Assembly (NCBI GenBank): GCA_003153355.1
Contig: PLYH01000001.1
Location: 314,955 to 378,954, forward strand
From: Candidatus Peregrinibacteria bacterium
GTDB taxonomy: Bacteria > Patescibacteriota > Gracilibacteria > UBA1369
Reading direction: 5' to 3'
Length of the DNA: 64,000 bases
Positions 28,752 through 37,289 of this stretch are shown here, piece after piece; the stretch's first letter is position 1; every line of letters begins with the position of its first letter. Below the pieces are notes generated by a model. That model saw only the letters and a program-made list of their open reading frames with translations, had not been told where the DNA came from and ran no database searches. A program made the translations under genes and the position numbers.

Positions 28752-29108
28752 ATGAGACATCAGAAAAAACAGCACAAACTCGGAGGACGAAAACGCGACG
28801 CGCGCAGACTGCTTCTTGGCAACCTTGCGACATCGCTGATGATTCACGAGAAAATCCAGACAACCCAGGCAAAAGCGAAAGCTGTCCAGCCGCTCGTTGA
28901 TGATCTGATCAATACGGCAAAACGCAAAGAAAAACGCCTGGCCATCCGTGCATTGAACAGCGTACTCCACAGCGAGCTCGCTTCCCGCAAGATCATGGAA
29001 GAACTCATCAAGCGTTATGCGGAAAGAACAAGCGGATACACCCGCATCACTCCGATCAAATTCCGAGCCGGTGATGCTGCACTCATCGTACAAATTGAAC
29101 TCGTTTAA
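28752..29108 (+). CDS. rplQ: 50S ribosomal protein L17
   Basis: 118 residues beginning MRHQKKQHKLGGRKRDARR and containing LLGNLATSLMIHEKIQTTQAKAK broken across a typical loop. It starts four bases after rpoA. Confidence 0.96.
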   Translation: MRHQKKQHKLGGRKRDARRLLLGNLATSLMIHEKIQTTQAKAKAVQPLVDDLINTAKRKEKRLAIRALNSVLHSELASRKIMEELIKRYAERTSGYTRITPIKFRAGDAALIVQIELV

Positions 29109-29131
29109 TCATCGCAACCAAATCTCTTTTT

Positions 29132-29563
29132 ATGAACAAAACATACTCACCAAAAATAGAAGACATCAAACGTGAATGGTTTCTCGTTGATGTAAAAGGC
29201 AAAACCGTTGGACGCATTGCGACCAAAATTGCCGACATTCTCCGCGGGAAACACAAACCGATGTACTCCCCTCACCTTGATTGCGGCGATTTTATCGTCA
29301 TCGTCAACGCCAAGGAGATCAGATTTACCGGAAACAAGACTGCTGACAAGCTTTACCATCACCACACCCGTTATGGAAACGGTCTGAGAACAACGACTCC
29401 TAAACGTCTTTTTGAAAAAATGCCTGAAGAAGTTATTATGAAAGCGGTTGCCGGCATGATCCCGCAAAACAAACTCAAGAAGCACATTCTCCGCAAACTC
29501 AAAGTTTACGGCGGCAGCGAGCACAAGCAAACTGCTCAGGAACCAAAACCGCTCGACCTTTAA
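29132..29563 (+). CDS. rplM: 50S ribosomal protein L13
   Basis: Early 23S-binding protein; 143 residues. REWFLVDVKGKTVGRIATKIA near the N-terminus (here in two parts) and AVAGMIPQNKLKKHILRKL near the C-terminus are family signatures. It is joined to the alpha operon and precedes rpsI as usual. Confidence 0.96.
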   Translation: MNKTYSPKIEDIKREWFLVDVKGKTVGRIATKIADILRGKHKPMYSPHLDCGDFIVIVNAKEIRFTGNKTADKLYHHHTRYGNGLRTTTPKRLFEKMPEEVIMKAVAGMIPQNKLKKHILRKLKVYGGSEHKQTAQEPKPLDL

Positions 29564-29591
29564 TAACCAACGAACCTAAATTTAAATTTCT

Positions 29592-30014
29592 ATGACAGAA
29601 ACTACAAAAGCTAAAACGAAACTTCAGGAGTACTACTACGGTCTCGGCAAACGCAAAACAGCCGTGGCTCGTGTACGCCTCTATGCAAACGGCAAAGGCA
29701 ATTTCACCGTCAACGACAAACCGCTTGATGACTTTATCAAAACATCGATTGGACACACCGTCATCAAAGCTCCGCTTCGCCTTACCGGCACGATGAAAAA
29801 TTTCGACATCTCCGTGAAAGTGGACGGCGGCGGCACAAGCGCTCAGAACGACGCCATCCGCCATGGAATTTCCCGCGCGCTTCTTGAATACAACGACACT
29901 TTCCGCGGCACATTGAAAAAAGCCGGATTCCTCACCCGCGACGCACGCGTGAAAGAACGCAAGAAGCCGGGTCTCAAACGCGCACGCCGAGCACCACAGT
30001 TCAGCAAGCGTTAA
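29592..30014 (+). CDS. rpsI: 30S ribosomal protein S9
   Basis: 140 residues; its C-terminal tail reaches the P-site t[22 protein letters not shown] and [13 protein letters not shown] are clear, and it ends in a basic RRAPQFSKR, equivalent to the conserved RRxxQFSKR tail. It closes the ribosomal cluster before a strong terminator. Confidence 0.97.
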   Translation: MTETTKAKTKLQEYYYGLGKRKTAVARVRLYANGKGNFTVNDKPLDDFIKTSIGHTVIKAPLRLTGTMKNFDISVKVDGGGTSAQNDAIRHGISRALLEYNDTFRGTLKKAGFLTRDARVKERKKPGLKRARRAPQFSKR

Positions 30015-30046
30015 TCGGAACAAACAACACATTCCAATCGCAAATC

Positions 30047-30076
30047 AAAAACCCCGCCAACAAAGCGGGGTTTTTT
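30047..30076 (+). terminator. Terminator closing the ribosomal cluster
   Basis: AAAAACCCCGC (30047-30057), 7-base loop, GCGGGGTTTTTT (30065-30076); a textbook intrinsic terminator. The A-rich left arm could also stop transcription arriving from the minus strand (PPM gene). Confidence 0.9.
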
Positions 30077-30095
30077 AGTGCGAACAATCTTAATT

Positions 30096-31685
30096 TTAGT
30101 CATGAACAATCAGCGCGTACGAAGTGTTATCCAAAGACGAAACCGCAACAAGATCTTCGTTGTCGTCTCCTACATCATAATATCCTGCGCCGATTTCGTT
30201 TTCGTGATACTTCTGTTGCATTAAATCATGGACGCCCAGTTCAGCGTTCTTGTCCTTCACGCACTGGATCATCAAATGTTTGGGCATCTTCCCGCCGTCC
30301 GAACATAAAAGAATCCTGTCACCTTTTTTCAAATGAAACTCACCGTAATCCGGATGAAAGGAACTGGCCACCGTTGTAATTATGATACTGCTAAACGGTG
30401 ACTTCAATGCTTCCCGCGGCGTCATCTTCCCCAAGGCAACCTGCTGTGCGACATACGTATGTTCCTTAGACTCATAAACAATTTCATCGCCGCGGATCAC
30501 ATAGACCTTGCTGTCGCCCAGAATCGCAATTTTAAGCATATCGCCCTCAAACCGCACCGCAGCCATCACGGCATCCGGAGTATTGAGCGGTTTTCCTTTT
30601 TGATTCGGTTTGGGTGGCTGTTGCTGATCAAACCAGGCGTTCTCCACTCTTTCCTGCTGTTCGCGGGCCTTTTCCTCAACAAGAATCTTATACTGACTCG
30701 TATAAGTCTCCATATCTTCATGAGCCTTTCGGACAACCTCTTTCAAATTGCCTTTCGCCTGTAAAACGCTTTCAACCGAACGGCTCGACGCCAAAGCACC
30801 GTGAAGACTGCCGCCGATACCGTCCGCAATCACTACGGTATCGGTGTTAAAACCTCCGTTATCTTCATTCCGCTCAGTCATTTCTTCTTTCACGCGTCCG
30901 ACTTCGCGGTAGCTGGCCAGAACGATCTGACGGCCGCCGTTAACCACTCCTTGTAAAAATCCGTCAGCGCTTGTTTCGATTTTTTGATACGGAACAAATC
31001 TTTCAATACCCATCGCAAGCTTGATTTCACCTTTGACCTGCAGCTTTCCTTTTTTGACCTGAAAATAAATCTTTTGGTTTGCCGTCGCAATTTCATCACC
31101 CTCAAAAAAATGCTCGCGGGCATTCCCCTGCGGATCGCGGAAAATATATTCAACCGCATGGGAAACTTTATAAACTCGGGACAAAATATCTTTCTTATCA
31201 TTATAAAAAACCAGATCCTGATCGTCTTCCAAAACAATCTCCTGCCATTCCGTCGTTAACTCTTTAAAATCAACCACCTTAGGCTGGATGGAAGAAATAT
31301 CTTTGGGTTCCGCATCGTTCGTTGTAAAAAGAACCGGTGCCGAAGCTTGAGAAATGCTGATCTCAATATCTTCATTCTCTTTAACATCCAAAAAGAAATT
31401 GGCCGTATTGTAAAAATAAGGCACAGGCAAAAGAATTTCTTCACCGCTGTTAAGAAGAAGAGTATAAGATTTTTCAACAAAACCTTCACCTTTACTTGGA
31501 TTGCCCGGAATATTTTTTTTGACCTCGGCAATAAGTTTACCTTTTCCATCAAGCAGTTCCAATTTTTTGGTAAGACTAAGGTCTTTGGACTTCACAAGAG
31601 CTGGAAAGCCCGGCAATACTTCAAAAAAATGGGGTTGTTCGGAATGGCGTTCCGGTGCGCTTGGTATGTTATTGCTCATAGCCAT
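30096..31685 (-). CDS. PPM-type (PP2C-like) phosphatase with unknown N-terminal half
   Basis: 529 residues. The C-terminal half (from about residue 245) is a PPM fold: ADGIGGSLHGALAS carries metal-binding Asp/Gly, AILGDSKVYVIRG matches the GDSR motif, and ILLCSDGGKMP is the DG metal motif, with DDNEDLVAV near the end as the last acidic motif. The usual SDGLxD reads SDGGKMP, a departure. The N-terminal 240 residues are beta-rich and unrecognised, perhaps a sensor. It has no signal peptide and probably dephosphorylates Ser/Thr in the cytoplasm. A start at the third codon (MSNN) is possible. Confidence 0.75.
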   Translation of the reverse strand: MAMSNNIPSAPERHSEQPHFFEVLPGFPALVKSKDLSLTKKLELLDGKGKLIAEVKKNIPGNPSKGEGFVEKSYTLLLNSGEEILLPVPYFYNTANFFLDVKENEDIEISISQASAPVLFTTNDAEPKDISSIQPKVVDFKELTTEWQEIVLEDDQDLVFYNDKKDILSRVYKVSHAVEYIFRDPQGNAREHFFEGDEIATANQKIYFQVKKGKLQVKGEIKLAMGIERFVPYQKIETSADGFLQGVVNGGRQIVLASYREVGRVKEEMTERNEDNGGFNTDTVVIADGIGGSLHGALASSRSVESVLQAKGNLKEVVRKAHEDMETYTSQYKILVEEKAREQQERVENAWFDQQQPPKPNQKGKPLNTPDAVMAAVRFEGDMLKIAILGDSKVYVIRGDEIVYESKEHTYVAQQVALGKMTPREALKSPFSSIIITTVASSFHPDYGEFHLKKGDRILLCSDGGKMPKHLMIQCVKDKNAELGVHDLMQQKYHENEIGAGYYDVGDDNEDLVAVSSLDNTSYALIVHD

Positions 31686-31782
31686 AGGTTTGCTTGACGA
31701 TACATAATTATACCATAATTCTTTAGTTATAACACCTGTGGTACAATGCCATTACACGACTTTCCTAGCTTATTATTGACGC

Positions 31783-32460
31783 ATGCGCTTCGATATTCTT
31801 ACGATCTTCCCCAACATCTTTGATTCCTACCTTGAGGAAAGTATCATCAAGCGCGCGATTCAAGCCGAAAAAATAGAAATTCATGTCCATGATATCAGGA
31901 CTTTCAGCAAAGAACGGCACCATAAAGTTGATGCTCCGCCTTTTGGAGGAGGACCGGGCATGCTCATGATGGCCCAGCCCATTTACGACTGCATCCGGGC
32001 CGTTAAAAAACTCAACAAAGGGCCCGTGCTCTACATGAGCCCGCGCGGAACCATGCTCACCCAGGCCAAAGCCGAAAAACTTTATAAACAATGTTCAAAA
32101 CCTGCCAAAAAAGGAGCGAAAAAAGCCGGCATCATTTTATTATGCGGACGTTATGAAGGGATCGACCAGCGCGTGATCGATCTTGCCGTGGATGAAGAAC
32201 TTTCCATCGGCAAATACGTGCTGACCGGAGGCGAGCTTCCGGCTATGGTGGTCATGGATGTTTTGAGCCGGTTTGTGCCGGGAGTATTGGGCGAAGAAGC
32301 TTCGATGGAAGAAGAAAGTTTTTCCAAAGCTTTAAAAGGCAAAAAAGAGTATCCGCATTTCACGCAGCCGCGGGTGTTTAAGGGCGAAAGTGTTCCCGAT
32401 GTACTTTTAAGCGGACATCACGCCAAAATCAAACAATGGCGCCAAGACCATTTACAATAA
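31783..32460 (+). CDS. trmD: tRNA (guanine-N1)-methyltransferase
   Basis: Methylates G37 of tRNAs to prevent frameshifting, using SAM. 225 residues in the SPOUT fold: RFDILTIFPNIFDSYL, PPFGGGPGMLM and the knot region CGRYEGIDQRV...ELSIGKYVLTGGELPA. It is not in the common rpsP-rimM-trmD-rplS cluster; it leads a unit with the Ca2+ ATPase gene three bases downstream. The 97-base gap to the divergent PPM gene must hold both promoters; TACAAT at 31742-31747 is a candidate -10. Confidence 0.96.
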   Translation: MRFDILTIFPNIFDSYLEESIIKRAIQAEKIEIHVHDIRTFSKERHHKVDAPPFGGGPGMLMMAQPIYDCIRAVKKLNKGPVLYMSPRGTMLTQAKAEKLYKQCSKPAKKGAKKAGIILLCGRYEGIDQRVIDLAVDEELSIGKYVLTGGELPAMVVMDVLSRFVPGVLGEEASMEEESFSKALKGKKEYPHFTQPRVFKGESVPDVLLSGHHAKIKQWRQDHLQ

Positions 32461-32463
32461 AGC

Positions 32464-35355
32464 ATGGTTCAGACCAGACAACTTGAAACTTTTCTGAAGC
32501 AGTATCAGAGCACAGTGCACGGACTGACTTTGGAGGAAGCCCAGAAACGCCTGACCGAAAACGGCCCGAACACTTTGGTGGTCAAAAAAAGCAAACCGCT
32601 TATTCTGGGATTTTTGGCCGAGTTTAAAGATCTGCTCGTGCTCATTTTGATCGCTGCCGCGATCTTCGCTTTTTTCAGCGGAGAAACGACTGACGCAACG
32701 ATCATTATTTTTATCGTCATCCTCAACGCCACCATCGGTTTTATTCAAAAGTATAAAGCTGAAAAGGCCATCGAGGCTTTACGCAAAATGGTGACGCCGC
32801 AGGCAAAAGTTTTGCGTCACGGCAAAGAACTGAAAATCCCTGCGGCTGACATCGTGCCCGGGGACATTTTACTGCTGGAAGAAGGCGACACTGTGAATGC
32901 CGACGCGCTGGTCTTTGAAGAAAACGAACTCGAAACCCAGGAAGCGATTCTTACCGGAGAATCGTCGCCGGTGGAAAAAATATCGGCGGTTACAGGCAGC
33001 GAAGAAGAAAAAAAACCTTCGGTAGAGCAGAAAACGACCATGGTCTTCATGGGAACAAACGTCGCTCACGGCAGAGGCAGAGCCGTGGTGGTCCACACTG
33101 GCATGAAAACAGAAATGGGTAAAATCGCCACGCTGACGACCGAAACAAAAAAAGATAAAACCCCTCTGGAAAAAGAGCTTCAAAACATCGGCGTTTTTGT
33201 TGGGCAGATCACGTTTGTCATCACCGCCATTCTGGTCATTGTGGGGGTGCTCCAGCATAAAGATCTGATCAATACGCTGATTTTTGCGACCTCGGTTGCT
33301 GTTGCCGCGGTTCCCGAAGGTTTGCCCGCGACCATCACCATCGCCCTGGCTATCGGCGTCCAGCGGCTTGCCAAAAAAAAGGCCATCGTCAAACAGCTCT
33401 CTTCGGTTGAAACGCTGGGAGCCACAACGGTAATCTGCAGCGATAAAACGGGCACGCTCACCAAAAACGAAATGACGGTCAAAGAGATCTATTTTGACCG
33501 CTATGCAGCTTCAGTGCGCGGCGTGGGTTACGATCCGCAGGGTTCGATCCATATTGAACACTTTGATGAAAACTGCATCACCATTGGCAGCGTCGACAAT
33601 CCTTACGAAGATTATGAAAAAAACCGTCAGGATCTGGAAAAAATGGCCGAAGGACATCATGAAATGTACGGAACCTTGGAACTGCTCCTCCTGAGCGCGG
33701 GCCTATGCAACAACGCAGACCTGCAGCATGAAAACGGCACCTGGAAAATCATGGGCGATCCCACGGAAGCCGCGCTCATCACTCTTGTGAAAAAAAGCGG
33801 ATTCAATCTTCAGGCGGCCAAAGAAAAATTCCAGAAAATTCATGAGTTCCCTTTTGATTCCACGCGCAAACGTATGACCGTGCTGGTCAAAGACATCGAT
33901 ACCGGAAAAATTTTCGCCTTCAGCAAAGGCGCTCCCGGAAGTATGCTCGGCATTTCCACGCACGTGATGCTCAACAACCATCCCGTGCTCATTGATGACG
34001 GCACCTATAAAGAGTTCCTGGGCAAAAACGAAGCGATGGCCCGCAATGCGCTTCGTTGTTTAGCCTTTGCCTACCGCGAACTCACGCCCCATGAAATGCG
34101 CACGCTGAAACATGAAACCACCGGCAAATTGCAGCTCCCCCAACCGGAAGTGGAAAAAAATCTTACCTTCCTGGGTTTGATGGGTATGGTCGATCCGCCG
34201 CGGGCCGAAGTTGCCAAAGCCATTGAACTCACGCAGCGGGCGGGCATTAAAGTCTATATCGTTACCGGAGACAGCGGCCTCACCGCTGAAGCCATAGGCA
34301 GACAGATCGGCCTTCTTCCGGAAAAAGACGGCACGCACCGTATTATTTTCGGCGAAGAAATGGAAAAAATATCGGTGCCTGAACTCAAAAAACTTCTGGC
34401 GCAAAAACATCTCGATATTATTTTCGCCAGAGTCAGTCCCGCGCATAAACTCAAAATCGTTTCAGCGCTCAAAGAGCTTGGCGAAATCGTTGCCGTTACG
34501 GGCGACGGCGTCAACGACGCGCCTGCGCTCAAACGCGCGGATATAGGCATTGCCATGGGTTCAGGAACGGACGTCAGCAAAGAAGCCGCCAACATGATTT
34601 TAAGCGACAACAGCTTTGCAACCATCGTGTCCGCGATTGAAGAAGGCCGCACTATTTATGAAAATCTCAAAAAATCCATCTTCTACGTGTTCTCATCAAA
34701 CATCGGCGAACTGATTCTGGTATTTGGAGCGATCGTTTTGAATCTGCCGATGCCGCTCACGGCAATTCTGATTCTTTTCGTAAACTTAACCACCGATGTT
34801 CTTCCCGCGATCGCGCTTGGCGTCGAACCCGCGGAAAAATTCATCATGGACAAAAGTCCGCGTCATCCCAAACAAAAAATTCTTAACCGCGATTTCATCA
34901 TCCATATTTTTTACATCGGGCTTGTCATCGGCGTGGTTACGCTCATCGCGTACATGTGGGATCTCTCGCGTCTGCATATCATCTTTGATCAAACCGCCGG
35001 ACGGACGAGTCCCGATTTCCTGAAAGCTTCAACGCTGGCTTTCATCCTGATGATTACGATCGAACTCGCCCACGCGCTCAACTCAAGAAGCAGCGAACTT
35101 TCATTGGCAAAACTTAATTTTTTCGGCAACAAATCACTACTCTGGAGCATCCTGATTTCATTCGGACTGGCATTTGTGATGGTAGAGGTACCGTTTCTGG
35201 AAAAATATTTCCACGCCATTCATCTTGATGTCAGCGAATGGATCATGGTCGTGGTCTGTTCCGCGGTGGTCATATTAGCCGAAGAAATCCGCAAATACAT
35301 GAAACAAAGCCGTAATCCCAAAATCAAACTTTCACACCCTCCGCATGCTCACTGA
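32464..35355 (+). CDS. P-type Ca2+-transporting ATPase, SERCA-like
   Basis: 963-residue P2A-type pump exporting Ca2+. Order: N-terminal cation ATPase domain, actuator with LTGESSPVEK, phosphorylation site CSDKTGTLTKNEMT, nucleotide domain with FSKGAPG, hinge TGDGVNDAPALKRADIGIAMG, ten membrane helices. Calcium ligands known from SERCA are all apparent: M4 PEGLP, M5 SNIGE, M6 NLTTD, and M8 Glu in TIELAHALNS, suggesting both sites. It is co-transcribed with trmD and overlaps or abuts the DUF167 gene. Confidence 0.9.
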   Translation: MVQTRQLETFLKQYQSTVHGLTLEEAQKRLTENGPNTLVVKKSKPLILGFLAEFKDLLVLILIAAAIFAFFSGETTDATIIIFIVILNATIGFIQKYKAEKAIEALRKMVTPQAKVLRHGKELKIPAADIVPGDILLLEEGDTVNADALVFEENELETQEAILTGESSPVEKISAVTGSEEEKKPSVEQKTTMVFMGTNVAHGRGRAVVVHTGMKTEMGKIATLTTETKKDKTPLEKELQNIGVFVGQITFVITAILVIVGVLQHKDLINTLIFATSVAVAAVPEGLPATITIALAIGVQRLAKKKAIVKQLSSVETLGATTVICSDKTGTLTKNEMTVKEIYFDRYAASVRGVGYDPQGSIHIEHFDENCITIGSVDNPYEDYEKNRQDLEKMAEGHHEMYGTLELLLLSAGLCNNADLQHENGTWKIMGDPTEAALITLVKKSGFNLQAAKEKFQKIHEFPFDSTRKRMTVLVKDIDTGKIFAFSKGAPGSMLGISTHVMLNNHPVLIDDGTYKEFLGKNEAMARNALRCLAFAYRELTPHEMRTLKHETTGKLQLPQPEVEKNLTFLGLMGMVDPPRAEVAKAIELTQRAGIKVYIVTGDSGLTAEAIGRQIGLLPEKDGTHRIIFGEEMEKISVPELKKLLAQKHLDIIFARVSPAHKLKIVSALKELGEIVAVTGDGVNDAPALKRADIGIAMGSGTDVSKEAANMILSDNSFATIVSAIEEGRTIYENLKKSIFYVFSSNIGELILVFGAIVLNLPMPLTAILILFVNLTTDVLPAIALGVEPAEKFIMDKSPRHPKQKILNRDFIIHIFYIGLVIGVVTLIAYMWDLSRLHIIFDQTAGRTSPDFLKASTLAFILMITIELAHALNSRSSELSLAKLNFFGNKSLLWSILISFGLAFVMVEVPFLEKYFHAIHLDVSEWIMVVVCSAVVILAEEIRKYMKQSRNPKIKLSHPPHAH

Positions 35356-35614
35356 AATGAAAAAAAAACTTCATAACGGAGAAAAAATCGTCATCAAAGT
35401 TCGCGTCGTACCCAAAAGCAGTAAACACGAAATCGGAGACATCATGGCTGACGGCAGCGTCAAAATAAAACTGCGATCCGCACCGGAACAAAGCAAAGCC
35501 AACGAAGAACTTATTGAACTGCTGAGCGACTTCTTTGAAGTCTCCTACCAGCACATCATGATCATCAGCGGCGAAACCGCCCGTTTAAAATTAGTAGAAA
35601 TTCATCCTGGGTGA
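35345..35614 (+). CDS. DUF167 (YggU-like) protein
   Basis: 89 residues from the first ATG, which overlaps the ATPase by 11 bases; an ATG at 35357, just after the ATPase stop, is an alternative. Core features IKVRVVPKSSKHEI and KIKLRSAPEQSKANEELIEL match the YggU family, with ISGETARLK at the end. Function is unknown in all organisms; often found near housekeeping genes. Confidence 0.8.
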   Translation: MLTEMKKKLHNGEKIVIKVRVVPKSSKHEIGDIMADGSVKIKLRSAPEQSKANEELIELLSDFFEVSYQHIMIISGETARLKLVEIHPG

Positions 35615-35616
35615 TT

Positions 35617-35763
35617 GATCATGGCTGGCAGTGTGATATTCTTTCGACATCTGCGAGCGCAGCTGGCGAGGCATCATGATGCCGAGACATTCACGAAGGC
35701 GAACATGTTCGCCGTAGTGAACCGCGAAGCGTTCGAAAGAATATCACACTGCCAGATATGATC
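35617..35763. repeat. 147-bp inverted-repeat element with nested palindromes
   Basis: 31-bp terminal arms (35617-35647 and 35733-35763) are inverted copies with two mismatches; 23 bp next to the centre pair perfectly. Inside are CTGCG-AG-CGCAG (35651-35662), the perfect palindromes GGCATCATGATGCC (35670-35683) and GGCGAACATGTTCGCC (35698-35713), the latter flanked by TCAC/GTGA. The right arm contains the rsmA start codon (35758). No coding potential. It could be a MITE-like insertion or a multibranched RNA leader; no second copy is seen in this window. Confidence 0.85.
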
Positions 35764-36600
35764 TACAACAATACTCAGGAACTGCTCGGAATTTTAAAAC
35801 GCGAAGAACTTTGGGCCAATAAAAAACTCGGCCAAAACTTTTTAGTGAACCCGGAAGCTTTGCAAACCATTCTCAAAGCAGCTGAACTCACCAAACAGGA
35901 CTACGTGGTGGAAATCGGGCCGGGCCTTGGCATTTTGACCGAACAGCTTGCAAGGCAAGTGGACAAAGTCACGGCCATCGAACTCGATCAGGGAATCATC
36001 CCGGTTCTCCGTAAAAATCTTTTGCTCGAGGACGTAAAAAACGTTGAAATTCTCCACCAAGACGCTCTCAAAACCAATCTCCCGACGCAGCCCTATAAAC
36101 TCGTGGCGAACATCCCCTATTACATCACTTCGCCGATTCTCAATCATTTTCTTCAGCCGCAAAACGAGAGCGAACAGCGGCCGTCATTGATTGTTCTCCT
36201 TGTTCAGAAAGAGGTCGCCCAAAAAATCTGCTCCAAGGAAGGCGACCAGTCGATTTTAAGTCTGCAGGTTCAGATTTTCGGCAAACCGACCATCGTAAGT
36301 TCCGTAAACAAGAGTAGCTTTTTCCCGCAGCCGCAGGTGGATTCCGCCATTCTTAAAATCGAAACGTTCTCAAAACCGCTCGTGAGCAACATTCCAATTT
36401 TTTTCAAACTCATCAAGGCAGCCTTCAACCAGAAACGCAAAAAAATCTCCAACACGCTTCCGCCCGCGCTCGGACTTACACCCGCGCAGGAAGAGCAACT
36501 TTTTGAACAAAGCAAAATCTCCCCGGATCTTCGTCCGCAAAACATAAACCTGGATCAATGGGAAGCAATGATCCAGGTTTATGAAAAAATTTCAAAATGA
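35758..36600 (+). CDS. rsmA: 16S rRNA dimethyladenosine transferase
   Basis: Dimethylates A1518/A1519 in the 16S 3' hairpin. 280 residues: KKLGQNFLVN near the N-terminus, SAM motif VVEIGPGLGILTEQL, and catalytic motif IV VANIPYYITSPI. The start ATG lies inside the right arm of the inverted-repeat element. Its last 20 codons contain a perfect 15-bp hairpin that acts as a terminator sequence for the gene arriving from the other strand. Confidence 0.96.
   Translation: MIYNNTQELLGILKREELWANKKLGQNFLVNPEALQTILKAAELTKQDYVVEIGPGLGILTEQLARQVDKVTAIELDQGIIPVLRKNLLLEDVKNVEILHQDALKTNLPTQPYKLVANIPYYITSPILNHFLQPQNESEQRPSLIVLLVQKEVAQKICSKEGDQSILSLQVQIFGKPTIVSSVNKSSFFPQPQVDSAILKIETFSKPLVSNIPIFFKLIKAAFNQKRKKISNTLPPALGLTPAQEEQLFEQSKISPDLRPQNINLDQWEAMIQVYEKISK
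36537..36583 (-). terminator. Terminator of the lipoprotein gene, inside rsmA
   Basis: Arms 36543-36557 and 36569-36583 are perfect 15-bp inverted copies (CATAAACCTGGATCA) with an 11-base loop. Read on the minus strand the stem is followed by TTTT. It lies wholly inside the rsmA coding sequence, about 23-70 bases past the convergent lipoprotein gene's stop. Confidence 0.6.
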
Positions 36601-36605
36601 AAAAA

Positions 36606-37214
36606 CTAATTACCCGTGCCGCTTGTGGAAGTAGTGGTCGTTGTAGTGGTTGTGGGAGCTGGCGGAGTTGTTGTTGTCGTTCCGCTGCTAGTGTCCTGGC
36701 TCTTCGCAAGAGTCACCTGAGTGACTTTGCCGTTATTGTCTGAAGAACAAGCAAGGGTAAGAGCAAAACCTGTCTTCTGATACATGGTGGATTTTGTTCC
36801 CTGAACCTCCATGTTGAAACCGTTTGGATTATCGGACCAGCCGGAAGCTTTGATCATCGTCACCATCTGATCGCAAACCGCATTGTAATCGGGATTCGCA
36901 ACGCTAAAGGAGAAAATACCGCCCTGTGAACTGCCGAACCAGCCGTAAGTCGTTGCACCAGGCAAACTTGGCAAATCCGAAGGAACAGAAGACGGACGCT
37001 GAGCGCCGCCGCCGATGTTTGCAACATTGCCCTGGTTGTCTTTCACCGTGATATTACCGTTTTGATCGCTCATGCTTACTTTTCCGCCCGTTGCCTGATT
37101 CACAACGCTGGAAGCAACCTGCTTGGCGATTTGATCCTGAATACTTGCGCATCCGCTCAACAGCGAAACCGCAAGCGTGGAGAGAGCCAACGCTCCCAAA
37201 GTCTTTTTGGTCAT
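36606..37214 (-). CDS. Small secreted lipoprotein
   Basis: 202 residues from the ATG at 37214 (MTKKTLGALALSTLAV); the frame is open further upstream but the signal peptide starts here. A lipobox LLSGC near residue 20 predicts lipidation. The body contains KVSMSDQNGNITVKDNQGN, a central domain with two cysteines, and a Thr/Pro-rich low-complexity tail. Function unknown; similar small proteins of the form CxxxxDxxAxxVxxxxxNxATGG are often seen as uncharacterised lipoproteins. Confidence 0.75.
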   Translation of the reverse strand: MTKKTLGALALSTLAVSLLSGCASIQDQIAKQVASSVVNQATGGKVSMSDQNGNITVKDNQGNVANIGGGAQRPSSVPSDLPSLPGATTYGWFGSSQGGIFSFSVANPDYNAVCDQMVTMIKASGWSDNPNGFNMEVQGTKSTMYQKTGFALTLACSSDNNGKVTQVTLAKSQDTSSGTTTTTPPAPTTTTTTTTSTSGTGN

Positions 37215-37289
37215 AACAAAACATGGATAAGGGTATAAACATCCGAAGTATAACAAGCGGAAAGAATGAACGCCAGAGCCTGAATCTGA

